NCBI GenBank assembly: GCA_002344355.1 | Contig: DDTN01000019.1 | Coordinates: forward strand, 121,736 to 185,735 | Source: Proteobacteria bacterium UBA2363 | GTDB lineage: Bacteria; Pseudomonadota; Gammaproteobacteria; Xanthomonadales; UBA2363 | Direction of reading: 5' to 3' | Length of the DNA: 64,000 nucleotides | Part shown: positions 28,758-36,798 of the stretch, piece by piece | Position numbering within the stretch: the stretch's first letter is position 1 | How the letters are laid out: every line of letters begins with the position of its first letter | Made by a program: the position numbers and the translations under genes | The notes under the pieces: model-generated | Database searches by the model: none | Seen by the model: only the letters and a program-made list of their open reading frames with translations | What the model was told of the DNA's origin: nothing

Positions 28758-30009
28758 CCAGGCGCTCGCCGAGGTCCTGGCCCGCTGCGCCCCGCTGCCG
28801 GCCGAGCCGGCCGCCCTGGACGTCCTGACCGGGCGCGTGCTGGCCGCCGACGTGGACGCGCCCTGCGACCTGCCCGGCTTCGACAACGCCGCCATGGACG
28901 GCTACGCCCTCGCGCTGGCGGACCGGTCGGCGCACGCGGGCGAGCAATTCGAGGTCGCCGGCGAGCAGGCGGCGGGCGACCCGGCCCGTGCCAGCACGAC
29001 CGCCTGCGCGATCATGACCGGCGCCCGGCTGCCGGACGGGCTGGACACCGTGGTGCCCATCGAGGACACCCGGCCCGCCGACCCCGGGACCGGCGAAGGT
29101 CCGGCACGCATCGTCCTGACCGCAGCCGTGCGCCCCGGGCAGCACGTGCGCCGGGCCGGCGAGGACCTCGTCCGTGGCACGCCGGCCCTGTCCGCGGGCA
29201 CCCGCATCGGTCCGGCCCAGCTCATGCTGCTGGCCGCCCTCGGTGTCGACGCCGCCCCGGTACGGCGCAGGCCGGCGGTGGCGGTGCTGTGCACCGGCCG
29301 GGAACTGGTCGACGACCCGCGGCAGCCGCTGGCCTCCGGCGAGATCCGCAACAGCAACGGGCCCTTCCTGCGCGCCGCCCTGGCCGCGGCAGGCGCCCGG
29401 GTGCTGCCCGGCCCCGCCAGCGTGCCGGACGATCCGGCCGCGTTCGGCACGGCGCTGGTGGCGGCCCTGGCCGACGGTGCCGACCTGGTGGTCTCGACTG
29501 GCGCGGTATCGATGGGCCGCTACGACTTCATTCCCGAGGTGCTGGCCGCCCTGCCGGCACGGACCGTGTTCCACCGCCTGCGCATGCGTCCGGGCAAGCC
29601 GCTGCTGTTCGCGGTGCTGCCGGGCGGTGCCCTGTTCTTCGGCCTGCCGGGCAACCCGGTGTCGAGCGCGGTGGGCCTGCGCTTCTTCGTGCTGCCGGCA
29701 CTGCAGGCGCTGCTCGGCGTGCCCGGGGAGCGGCCCTTGCAGGCCCGCCTGAGCCGCGAGGCGCGCAAGAAATCCGGCCTGACCCTGTTCCAGAAGGCAC
29801 GCGTGTTCCAGCAGCCGGACGGCGCGCTGGCCGTCGACCTGCTGCCCGGCCAGGAGTCCTTCCGCATCGCGCCCCTGGCGCGCGCCAACGCCTGGGCGGT
29901 GCTGCCGGAGGACGGCGAGTCGCTGGCGGCCGGCACGCCGGTGGCGGTGTACCCGCTGGCACCCGCCGATGCCTGGCCCGACCCGTCGCCACCCGCCACC
30001 CGCCCATGA
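28747..30009 (+). CDS. moeA: Molybdopterin molybdenumtransferase MoeA
   Basis: 420 residues. Features: 'LPGFDNAAMDGYALAL' in the N-terminal domain, 'IMTGARLPDGLDTVVPIE', the MPT-binding 'VSTGAVSMGRYDF' and 'GLPGNPVSS' in the central domain, and the C-terminal MoeA_C domain. It inserts molybdate into adenylated molybdopterin. I chose GTG at 28747 because GGAGG lies just upstream and MRVDQALAEVL matches the family start; the gene then overlaps moaC by 11 bp. Confidence 0.93.
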   Translation: MRVDQALAEVLARCAPLPAEPAALDVLTGRVLAADVDAPCDLPGFDNAAMDGYALALADRSAHAGEQFEVAGEQAAGDPARASTTACAIMTGARLPDGLDTVVPIEDTRPADPGTGEGPARIVLTAAVRPGQHVRRAGEDLVRGTPALSAGTRIGPAQLMLLAALGVDAAPVRRRPAVAVLCTGRELVDDPRQPLASGEIRNSNGPFLRAALAAAGARVLPGPASVPDDPAAFGTALVAALADGADLVVSTGAVSMGRYDFIPEVLAALPARTVFHRLRMRPGKPLLFAVLPGGALFFGLPGNPVSSAVGLRFFVLPALQALLGVPGERPLQARLSREARKKSGLTLFQKARVFQQPDGALAVDLLPGQESFRIAPLARANAWAVLPEDGESLAAGTPVAVYPLAPADAWPDPSPPATRP

Positions 30010-30272
30010 CCGCGACCGTCTCCGTGCGCCTGTTCGGCGCCTTCCGCGACCTTGCCCCGGCGGCCGTGGTCGAGCTGCCCCTGCCCGACGACGCCAGCGT
30101 CGCGACGCTGCGCGCCGCCCTCGAGGCCCATGGCCGCGGCCACTGGCCGGCGTTCCAGCCCGGCCTGCTGGCGGTCTCGGTGTTCGCCAGCGCCGAGCGC
30201 GTCCTGCGCGAGCACGAACCGGTGCCGCGCGACGGCGAACTGGCGGTGCTGCCGCCGGTCAGCGGCGGATGA
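30006..30272 (+). CDS. moaD: Molybdopterin synthase sulfur-carrier subunit MoaD
   Basis: 88 residues with the ubiquitin-like fold sequence ('VSVRLFGAFRDLAP', 'LPPVSGG'). The C-terminal GG is the site that becomes a thiocarboxylate and donates sulfur to cPMP in the MoaD-MoaE complex. The start overlaps moeA's stop by 4 bp, and its stop overlaps moaE's start by 4 bp. Confidence 0.94.
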   Translation: MTATVSVRLFGAFRDLAPAAVVELPLPDDASVATLRAALEAHGRGHWPAFQPGLLAVSVFASAERVLREHEPVPRDGELAVLPPVSGG

Positions 30273-30766
30273 GCATGGCCGACGCCCTCGCCTGCGCGAT
30301 CGCCGACGCCGCGGCCGGCGCCCTGCCCGACCCGGCCGTCGCCCTGCGTCACGTGGCGGCGCCCGGCTTCGGCGGCACCGCCCTGTTCGTCGGCACCATC
30401 CGCGACCTCAACCACGGCCGCGCCGTGGTCGGGGTGAGCTACGACCTGTACGACGCGCTGGCCCTGAACGTGTTCCGGCGCGCCTGCGAGGAGGCCGCCG
30501 CGGCGTTCGGCCCGGCGATCCGCCTGTACGTCGCCCACGCCCGCGGCCGCCTGGCGGTCGGCGAGGTGGCGGTGGTGGTGGCGGCCGGCACGCCGCACCG
30601 CGACGAGGCCTTCCGCGCCTGCCGGGCGGTCATCGAGGCCGTCAAGCACCAGGCCCCGATCTGGAAGCAGGAGCATTACGCCGACGGCGACAGCGCCTGG
30701 AGCGAGGGCTGCTCGCTGTGCGGCGGCGACGCGCACGCCGCCCCGGTGCCCGCCGGACCGGCGTGA
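30269..30766 (+). CDS. moaE: Molybdopterin synthase catalytic subunit MoaE
   Basis: 165 residues. Family motifs: 'GGTALFVGTIRDLNHGRAV', 'YDLYDALALNVFRR' and 'VKHQAPIWKQEHY', the last carrying the catalytic lysine region. It converts cPMP to molybdopterin with MoaD. A Cys-containing tail (CSLCGGDAH) is visible after the conserved core. The start codon ATG at 30269 shares bases with the moaD stop. Confidence 0.93.
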   Translation: MSMADALACAIADAAAGALPDPAVALRHVAAPGFGGTALFVGTIRDLNHGRAVVGVSYDLYDALALNVFRRACEEAAAAFGPAIRLYVAHARGRLAVGEVAVVVAAGTPHRDEAFRACRAVIEAVKHQAPIWKQEHYADGDSAWSEGCSLCGGDAHAAPVPAGPA

Positions 30767-31353
30767 CCCCGCGGGCGCCCACCGGCCACCTGCCCGCCAT
30801 CGGCCTGGTGCTGGCCGGCGGCGCCAGCCGGCGCATGGGCCGCGACAAGGCCCTGCTGCCCTGGCAGGGCCGGACCCTGCTCGACCACATGCTGGCCCTG
30901 CTGGCCGCCGCCGGGGTCGAGCGCAGCGTGGTCAGCGGCGACCGTCCCGAACACGATGGCCTGCCCGACCGGCGTCCCCGCCAGGGGCCGCTGGGCGGGC
31001 TGGCGACGGCCGCCGCCGTCCTGCCCGACTGCCGCCTGCTGGTGGTGCCGGTCGACATGCCGATGCTGGCGCCGGCACGGCTGGTGGCCCTGCTGCGGCA
31101 GGTTCCCAGGGCGGCCTGCCTGCACTACCGCGGACAGCCCCTGCCGATGCGCCTGCGCGTCGATGCCGCCGTGCGCGACCTGCTGGCCGGCTGGCTGGCC
31201 GACCCGGCCGGGCCGCGCGCCCTGCTCGGCCTGCAGCAGGCGCTGGCGGCGAGCGTGCTGGAACCGCCATGGCTGGACCAGGCGCAGTTCGCCAACCTCA
31301 ACCGCCCGGCCGACTGGCCGGCCGGCGAGCCGCCCCCGGTCGACCCGGACTGA
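30763..31353 (+). CDS. mobA: Molybdenum cofactor guanylyltransferase MobA
   Basis: 196 residues. 'GLVLAGGASRRMGRDKALLP' is the nucleotidyltransferase signature; 'RPRQGPLGGLATAAA' and 'VVPVDMPML' also match. MobA joins GMP to Mo-molybdopterin, giving the bis-MGD form used by nitrate, DMSO and formate enzymes. The GTG at 30763 overlaps the moaE stop by 4 bp. It is the last gene of the Moco operon. Its stop codon lies inside the FNR-type box that precedes the multiheme cytochrome gene. Confidence 0.9.
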   Translation: MTPRAPTGHLPAIGLVLAGGASRRMGRDKALLPWQGRTLLDHMLALLAAAGVERSVVSGDRPEHDGLPDRRPRQGPLGGLATAAAVLPDCRLLVVPVDMPMLAPARLVALLRQVPRAACLHYRGQPLPMRLRVDAAVRDLLAGWLADPAGPRALLGLQQALAASVLEPPWLDQAQFANLNRPADWPAGEPPPVDPD

Positions 31354-31363
31354 TCTGGATCAG
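31350..31363. promoter_or_regulatory. FNR/ANR-type box 1 (CTGATCTGGATCAG)
   Basis: The box matches the FNR-family pattern TTGAT-N4-ATCAA with C and G at the outer positions. It lies 66 nt before the start codon of the five-heme cytochrome gene and overlaps the stop codon of mobA. Six boxes of this type occur in 31-45 kb. The regulator itself is not in the window. Confidence 0.65.
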
Positions 31364-31429
31364 GGCACCCCGGGCGACCGCGTGGCAGTGTCGGGCGATC
31401 CCGCCACGGCGGCCGAGGGAGCTGAGCGG

Positions 31430-33109
31430 ATGACCACCAGGACGGCCCTGCGCCTTGCCTTGTCCTTGCTGGCGCTCGCCGGCGCCGTCCTTGCCGCGGG
31501 GCTGCCGCTGCCGCTGCCGCTGACCCAGCTCGACTTCCGGGTACCGGGCACGCAACCGGGCGACGTCGATCCGCAGGTCATGCGGCCGGCCGCCGAATGC
31601 CGGGTCTGCCACGGCGACATCGACCCGGCCACCGATCCCTGGTCGACCTGGGCGGGCAGCCTCATGGCGCTGGGCGGGCGCGACCCGCTGTTCTTCGCGC
31701 AGATGAGCACCGCCAACCAGGACGTCGACAACGTCGGCAGCTACTGCCTGCGCTGCCACGTCCCGAACGCCGTGATCACCGGCCATGTCGTGCCGCCGGA
31801 CGGCAGCGCGCTGGACGGCCGCGACCTCGAGGGCGTCGGCTGCCACTTCTGCCACACGCTGGTCGACCCGGACTACCGGGAGGGGATCAGCCCGCCCGAG
31901 GACGAGGCGATCCTGGCGGCCCTCGACGAGGTGCCGCCGGCCACCGGCAACGCCATGTTCGTGCTCGACCCCGAGGACCGCCGGCGCGGCCCGCGCGCCG
32001 ATGCCCAGCCGCCGCATGGCAGCCTGCACTCGCCCTACCACACCGACAGCGCCCTGTGCGGCAGCTGCCACGACGTCGGCAACGTCGCCACCATCCGGTT
32101 GCCGGACGGCTCGTGGCGCTACAACGCCATCGACGCGCCGGCCCCGGAGGCCGATCCGTGGATGCAGTTCCCCCTCGAGCGCACCTACACCGAGTGGAAG
32201 CTGTCGGCGTTCGGCCAGGGCGGCGTCGACATGGGCGGCCGCTTCGGCGGCACCCGGGGACCACTGGTGTCGAGCTGCCAGGACTGCCACATGCCCGGCG
32301 TCGTGGCGCGCGCCTGCGTGTTCGGGCCGGAGCGCCAGGACGTCGCCAGCCATGCCTTCGCGGGCGCCGCGGCGCAGTCGCTCGACCTCATCGCCGCCCA
32401 CACCCAGGGCGACCCCACGGTCGACAAGGGCGCGATCGCCGCCGGCCGGGCGCGCGCCGTCGACATGCTGCAGCGCGCCGCCAGCGTCCACCTGCGCCGC
32501 GAGGAGGGCGCCGTCGTCGCCCGCGTGGTCAACCACAGCGGCCACAAGCTGCCGACCGGCCACATCGAGGGCCGCCGGGTCTGGCTCAACATCCGCTGGC
32601 TCGACGGCGCCGGCGGCCTGCTCGGCGAACAGGGCCACTACGACGAGGCGCAGGCCGAACTGGACGAGTCCACCACCACCGTCTACGAGATGCTGGTCGG
32701 CCTGAGCGAGGACGCCGCCGCGGCCACCGGGCTGCCGGCCGGGCCGACCGGCCACATGGCCCTGGCCGACACCATCGTCAAGGACAGCCGGATCCCGCCG
32801 ATGGGCTTCGCCAACGCGGCCTTCGAGGCCGGCGGCGCGCCGGTGGTCGCGCACGCCTACGCCGACGGCCAGCACTGGCACGCGCGCACCTACCCGATGC
32901 CGCCCGGCACGGCACGGGTCGAGGCGACCCTCTACTACCAGAGCCTGCCGAAGTCATACATCGAACACCTGCGCGACGGCAACCACACCGACCACTGGGG
33001 AGAGACCCTCCACGCGCTGTGGATGCAGACCGGGCGCGGCGCGCCGATCGCGATGGCGACGCGCCAGCTGGTGCTGGACGAGGTGATCCTGCAGGTCGGC
33101 TTCGACTGA
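31430..33109 (+). CDS. Secreted multiheme (five CXXCH) cytochrome c family protein
   Basis: 559 residues. A signal peptide (LALSLLALAGAVLAAG) precedes five heme-binding motifs: C57RVCH61, C106LRCH110, C138HFCH142, C210GSCH214 and C283QDCH287. Many additional His residues (for example in HSPYHTDSALC) could be distal ligands. The C-terminal half after about residue 300 is heme-free and beta-rich ('HSGHKLPTGHIEGRRVWLNI'). The layout is that of cytochrome c554/multiheme proteins of periplasmic electron transfer or nitrogen-oxide metabolism, but I cannot name the substrate. An FNR-type box 66 nt upstream suggests induction under low oxygen. ATG at 31430 follows a GAGGGAG site. Confidence 0.88.
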   Translation: MTTRTALRLALSLLALAGAVLAAGLPLPLPLTQLDFRVPGTQPGDVDPQVMRPAAECRVCHGDIDPATDPWSTWAGSLMALGGRDPLFFAQMSTANQDVDNVGSYCLRCHVPNAVITGHVVPPDGSALDGRDLEGVGCHFCHTLVDPDYREGISPPEDEAILAALDEVPPATGNAMFVLDPEDRRRGPRADAQPPHGSLHSPYHTDSALCGSCHDVGNVATIRLPDGSWRYNAIDAPAPEADPWMQFPLERTYTEWKLSAFGQGGVDMGGRFGGTRGPLVSSCQDCHMPGVVARACVFGPERQDVASHAFAGAAAQSLDLIAAHTQGDPTVDKGAIAAGRARAVDMLQRAASVHLRREEGAVVARVVNHSGHKLPTGHIEGRRVWLNIRWLDGAGGLLGEQGHYDEAQAELDESTTTVYEMLVGLSEDAAAATGLPAGPTGHMALADTIVKDSRIPPMGFANAAFEAGGAPVVAHAYADGQHWHARTYPMPPGTARVEATLYYQSLPKSYIEHLRDGNHTDHWGETLHALWMQTGRGAPIAMATRQLVLDEVILQVGFD

Positions 33110-33290
33110 GCGTGCCCGGCACCCTCGCGGTTCCGGGTTCGGGGTTCGCGGTTCGCATGCCGCAACCCCGGCGCCGGACTGCGCGCTCCCTCCTGCGGCA
33201 CGGCAGGCGGCGGCCTCGAGGCGGCCGCGCGGGGCCGGCACCGGCGCCGGGCCGGGTCGCGGACGGGCAGCGGGCAACCGCGCCGCCGGT

Positions 33291-33704
33291 TCAGCGCAGG
33301 GCGGCGGGCAGGAACGGATGCGGCAACAGCTCGGCCACCGGCAGCTCGATGCGCCGGCCGTCGCTCGCCATGAAGCCGACCCGGATCGCCGGCCCGAACT
33401 CGACGATCTGCTGCCGACAGGCACCGCAGGGCGGTGCCGGCACCTCCACGCCGTCCGGACCGAGCGCGACCACGGTGACCGACTCGATCTCCGGGCGGCC
33501 GGCGGTGGCGGCGACCGCCGCCGCCAGGGCATGGCGCTCGGCGCATCCGGAGAGCGGGAAGGCAGCGTTCTCGACGTTGCAGCCGACGTGGCTGCCGCCG
33601 CCGGCCAGCCGCACCACCGCGCCGACCCGGAAGCCGGAATAGGGCGCATGGGCGCGCGCCGCCGCGGCGCGCGCCAGTTCGTGCAAGCTCTCGCCGCGGT
33701 CCAT
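33291..33704 (-). CDS. cdd: Cytidine deaminase
   Basis: 137 residues, the short homotetrameric type. Zinc and catalytic residues are visible: C54-A-E56 in 'FPLSGCAERHA', then C93 and C96 in 'PPCGACRQQ'; 'GCNVENAAFP' binds the nucleoside. It converts (deoxy)cytidine to (deoxy)uridine for salvage or catabolism. It is divergent from deoC with an FNR-type box between them, 55 nt from this start. The 181-bp stretch on its 3' side holds no gene. Confidence 0.94.
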   Translation of the reverse strand: MDRGESLHELARAAAARAHAPYSGFRVGAVVRLAGGGSHVGCNVENAAFPLSGCAERHALAAAVAATAGRPEIESVTVVALGPDGVEVPAPPCGACRQQIVEFGPAIRVGFMASDGRRIELPVAELLPHPFLPAALR

Positions 33705-33759
33705 GGCGTCCTCCTGGTCGCGGCGACGTTAGCAGGCCGCGCCGCCGTCCGCAGCGCGG

Positions 33760-33773
33760 CTGATCCGGATCAA
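33760..33773. promoter_or_regulatory. FNR/ANR-type box 2 (CTGATCCGGATCAA)
   Basis: The best match of the six to TTGAT-N4-ATCAA. It lies between divergent cdd (start 55 nt away on the minus strand) and deoC (start 51 nt away on the plus strand), so it could act on both. Confidence 0.68.
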
Positions 33774-33824
33774 CGCGCCGGCGATCCGCGCCCGCCAAGC
33801 TGCACTGGCCCGAGGAGCCCATCG

Positions 33825-34607
33825 ATGAGCGGCACCGATACCGCCATGGCGCGCCGCCTGCTGCGCCACCTGGACCTGACCTGCCTCGACGAGGACGCCG
33901 GGCCTGCGGAGATCGCGCGCTGGCTGGCCCGTGCCCGCACGCCGGCAGGCGATGTCGCGGCGGTGTGCGTGTATCCGGAATTCGTGCTGTTCGCGCGACG
34001 GCTGCTGCCGGCGCGCCCGCGCATCCCGGTCGCCACCGTGGTCAACTTCCCCGACGGCGGCGACGATCCGGACCGGGTGCGGCGCGAGGTGCGGCGCGTG
34101 CTCGCCGCCGGCGCCGGCGAGATCGACGCGGTGCTGCCATGGCGGGCCTTCCTGGCCGGCGAGGCCGCGCGCGTCCAGGCGGTTCTGGCGGCGCTGCGCG
34201 ACGCCTGCGGCGCCGCGCCGCTCAAGGTGATCCTGGAGTGCGGGCGCTTCGACGATCCGGCGCGCCTGCGCGCCGCCGCGCTGCTCGCCCTCGACGCCGG
34301 CGCCGACCTGCTCAAGACCGCCACCGGCAAGGACGGCCAGGTGGCCGATCCGGCCAGCGCCCGGGTCCTGCTGGAGGCGATCGCCAGCCGCGGTGGCCGG
34401 GCCGGCTTCAAGGCCGCAGGCGGCATCCGCACCGTCGCCGCGGCCGGCGACTACCTGCGCCTGGCCGAGCGGGTGCTGGGACCGTCCTGGCCGACCCCGG
34501 CACGCTTCCGCATCGGCGCCAGCGGCCTGTGGAAGGAGATCGCCGATGTCGTCGGCATCACGGCGCCGCCCACCCCGGCCGAGACCGCATGGACGCGTCC
34601 GGCCTGA
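33825..34607 (+). CDS. deoC: Deoxyribose-phosphate aldolase
   Basis: 260 residues, close to E. coli DeoC. The Schiff-base and relay lysines are in 'DLLKTATGKDG' and 'GFKAAGGIRT'; 'AAVCVYPEFVLFAR' and 'TVVNFPDGGDD' also match. It cleaves deoxyribose-5-phosphate to acetaldehyde and glyceraldehyde-3-phosphate. ATG at 33825 has GAGGAG about 7 nt upstream. It is the first gene of deoC-deoA-deoD and overlaps deoA by 19 bp. Confidence 0.93.
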   Translation: MSGTDTAMARRLLRHLDLTCLDEDAGPAEIARWLARARTPAGDVAAVCVYPEFVLFARRLLPARPRIPVATVVNFPDGGDDPDRVRREVRRVLAAGAGEIDAVLPWRAFLAGEAARVQAVLAALRDACGAAPLKVILECGRFDDPARLRAAALLALDAGADLLKTATGKDGQVADPASARVLLEAIASRGGRAGFKAAGGIRTVAAAGDYLRLAERVLGPSWPTPARFRIGASGLWKEIADVVGITAPPTPAETAWTRPA

Positions 34608-35950
34608 TCGCCCGCAAGCGCGACGGCGGCAGGCTCGCCGACGAGGCGATCGCCGGCCTGGTACGCGGCCTCGCCGACGGCGCGGTCGACGACGCGCAGG
34701 CAGCGGCGATGGCGATGGCGATCCGCCTGCGCGGCCTGGACGTCGGCGAGACGGTCGCCCTCACCCGCGCCATGCGCGACAGCGGACCGGTGCTGGACTG
34801 GCGGCGCCTGGACCTGCCCGGCCCGGTGCTGGACAAGCATTCGACCGGCGGCGTCGGCGACGCCACCAGCCTGGTGCTGGCGCCGGTGCTGGCCGCCTGC
34901 GGCGGCTTCGTACCGATGATGTCCGGACGCGCGCTGGGCCATACCGGCGGCACGCTCGACAAGCTTGAGGCGATACCCGGCGTGCGCACGGACCTTTCGC
35001 GCCCGCGGGTGGCGGCGCTGGTCCGCAGGCACGGCCTGGCGATCTTCGCGGCCGGGCCGGACATGGCGCCGGCGGACCGACGCTTCTACGCGGTCCGCCA
35101 TCGCACCGCCACCGTCGACTCGCCCGGCCTCATCGTCGCCTCCATCCTTTCCAAGAAGCTCGCCGCCGGTGTCGGCACCCTGGTGCTGGACGTCAAGGCC
35201 GGCAACGGCGCCTGGTGCCGGGACGCGGCCGAGGCAAGACGGCTGGCGGGACGCCTGCTGGCGGTGGCGGCACCGTTCGGCCTGCTCGCCGCCGCCGCGG
35301 TGACCGACATGTCGCAACCGCTGGCCGACGGCGCCGGTGCGGCGCTGGAGGTCGCGGCCGCCCTGGCGGTGCTGTCCGGCCACGACCGCAACAGCCGGCT
35401 GTACTGGCTCACGGTGGCGCTGGCCGCGCGCGCCCTGCTGCTCGCCGGGCTGGCGCCGGACCTGGCCTGGGCCAGGCGCCGCGTGGTGCGGGTCCTGGCC
35501 GGTGGTCACGCCGCCGAGCGCTTCGCGGCGATGGTGCACGGCCAGGGCGGGCCATCGGACCTGCTCGACCGCCCGGATCGCCACCTGCCGCGCGCGGCGG
35601 TCTTCGAAGCGCTGGTGGCGCCGGCGGCTGGCTGGCTGGCGGCCATCGACACCCGCCGCCTCGGCGAGGCCGTGGCCCTGCTCGCAGGCGGCGCGGACGG
35701 ACGCCAGGATCCGTCGGCCGGCATCGACCAGGTGCTGCCGATCGGCAGCCCGGTGGCCGCCGGCCAGCCGTTGCTGCGCCTGCACGGCGCCGACCGCGAC
35801 CGGCTCGCGCAGGCGCGCGCCCAGCTGGCCGGCAGCTTCCAGGTGGCGCCGGCGCCCTGCGTGCCGCCGCCGCTGGTGCACGGCTGGCGCCGGCCGGCCG
35901 CGGCGCTGGCCGCAGCGGAACAGCCGCAGGCCGCGCGGGGCGCGGCATGA
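34589..35950 (+). CDS. deoA: Thymidine phosphorylase
   Basis: 453 residues. Phosphate and nucleoside motifs: 'DKHSTGGVGDATSLVLAPVL', 'SGRALGHTGGTLDKLEAIPG' and 'SKKLAAGVGTLVLDVKAGNG'. It phosphorolyses thymidine and deoxyuridine to the base and deoxyribose-1-phosphate, feeding DeoC after phosphopentomutase action (no deoB is seen here). The C-terminal third matches the PYNP_C domain. The stop overlaps the ATG of deoD. Confidence 0.93.
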   Translation: MDASGLIARKRDGGRLADEAIAGLVRGLADGAVDDAQAAAMAMAIRLRGLDVGETVALTRAMRDSGPVLDWRRLDLPGPVLDKHSTGGVGDATSLVLAPVLAACGGFVPMMSGRALGHTGGTLDKLEAIPGVRTDLSRPRVAALVRRHGLAIFAAGPDMAPADRRFYAVRHRTATVDSPGLIVASILSKKLAAGVGTLVLDVKAGNGAWCRDAAEARRLAGRLLAVAAPFGLLAAAAVTDMSQPLADGAGAALEVAAALAVLSGHDRNSRLYWLTVALAARALLLAGLAPDLAWARRRVVRVLAGGHAAERFAAMVHGQGGPSDLLDRPDRHLPRAAVFEALVAPAAGWLAAIDTRRLGEAVALLAGGADGRQDPSAGIDQVLPIGSPVAAGQPLLRLHGADRDRLAQARAQLAGSFQVAPAPCVPPPLVHGWRRPAAALAAAEQPQAARGAA

Positions 35951-36687
35951 GCAGCATCCACCTCGACGCCGCCGCGGGCAGCATCGCCGACGCCGTGCTG
36001 CTGCCGGGCGACCCGCTGCGCGCCGAACACATTGCGACGACGCTGCTGGAGCGGCCGCTGCGGGTGAACGGCGAACGCAACATGCTGGGCTTCACCGGGG
36101 AATGGCAGGGCCTGAGGGTCTCGGTGCTCGGCACCGGGATGGGCATCCCTTCCACCTTGATCTATGCCACCGAACTGATCCAGCTGCACCAGGTGCGTCG
36201 GCTGGTCCGGCTCGGCACCTGCGGCGCGATCGCCCCTTCGCTTGGGCTCGGCGACCTGGTGCTGGCGACGGCGGCGGGCACCGATTCGGCGGTGAACCGG
36301 CACCGCTTCGGCGGCATGGATCTCCCCGCCGCGGCCGACCTCCGCCTGACCGCCGCGATCGCCGGCGCGGCGCGCCGTCGCGGCCTGCCGCTGGCCACGG
36401 GCACCGTGTTCTCGACCGACCTCTTCCATGGCGGGCCACCGGGCCTGCCCGGGCTGCTGGACCGCATGGGCATCCTGGCCGTGGAGATGGAGGCCGCCGG
36501 CCTGTTCGCGCTGGCGGCCGAACACCGGGTCGCCGCCGCCGCCCTGCTGACCGTCAGCGACCACCTGGTGGATCAACGCCGCTACGGCGCGCAGCAACGC
36601 CGGACCGGCCTCGACGACGCCGCCCGGGTCGCCCTCGACGCCCTGCTGGCGGCAGCCGCCGGCAACCCGGGCAGCGATCCGGCCTGA
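35947..36687 (+). CDS. deoD: Purine-nucleoside phosphorylase (DeoD type)
   Basis: 246 residues. 'VLLPGDPLRAEHIA', 'MLGFTGEWQG', 'GMGIPSTLIYATELI', 'RLGTCGAI' and 'LAVEMEAAGLFALAAEH' align with E. coli DeoD (hexameric PNP). It splits purine (deoxy)nucleosides. The SDHL motif at the end supplies the catalytic aspartate. Uridine phosphorylase is the nearest alternative in the family, but the MLGFTG motif favours DeoD. It begins within deoA's stop. Confidence 0.88.
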   Translation: MSSIHLDAAAGSIADAVLLPGDPLRAEHIATTLLERPLRVNGERNMLGFTGEWQGLRVSVLGTGMGIPSTLIYATELIQLHQVRRLVRLGTCGAIAPSLGLGDLVLATAAGTDSAVNRHRFGGMDLPAAADLRLTAAIAGAARRRGLPLATGTVFSTDLFHGGPPGLPGLLDRMGILAVEMEAAGLFALAAEHRVAAAALLTVSDHLVDQRRYGAQQRRTGLDDAARVALDALLAAAAGNPGSDPA

Positions 36688-36724
36688 GGCCGCGCGCCGG
36701 GCCGCCCGCCAGGCCGGTCGCGTG

Positions 36725-36738
36725 CTGATCCCGGTCAG
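36725..36738. promoter_or_regulatory. FNR/ANR-type box 3 (CTGATCCCGGTCAG)
   Basis: The box lies 60 nt before the ATG of ubiD. One half-site reads GTCAG rather than ATCAG, giving an imperfect FNR palindrome. Spacing to the start codon matches the other boxes. Confidence 0.6.
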
Positions 36739-36798
36739 GGCGCGCGCCGGCGGCGCCGGCGACCATGCAGGCCCCTGCTTCGCCCAGCCAGGCACGAC

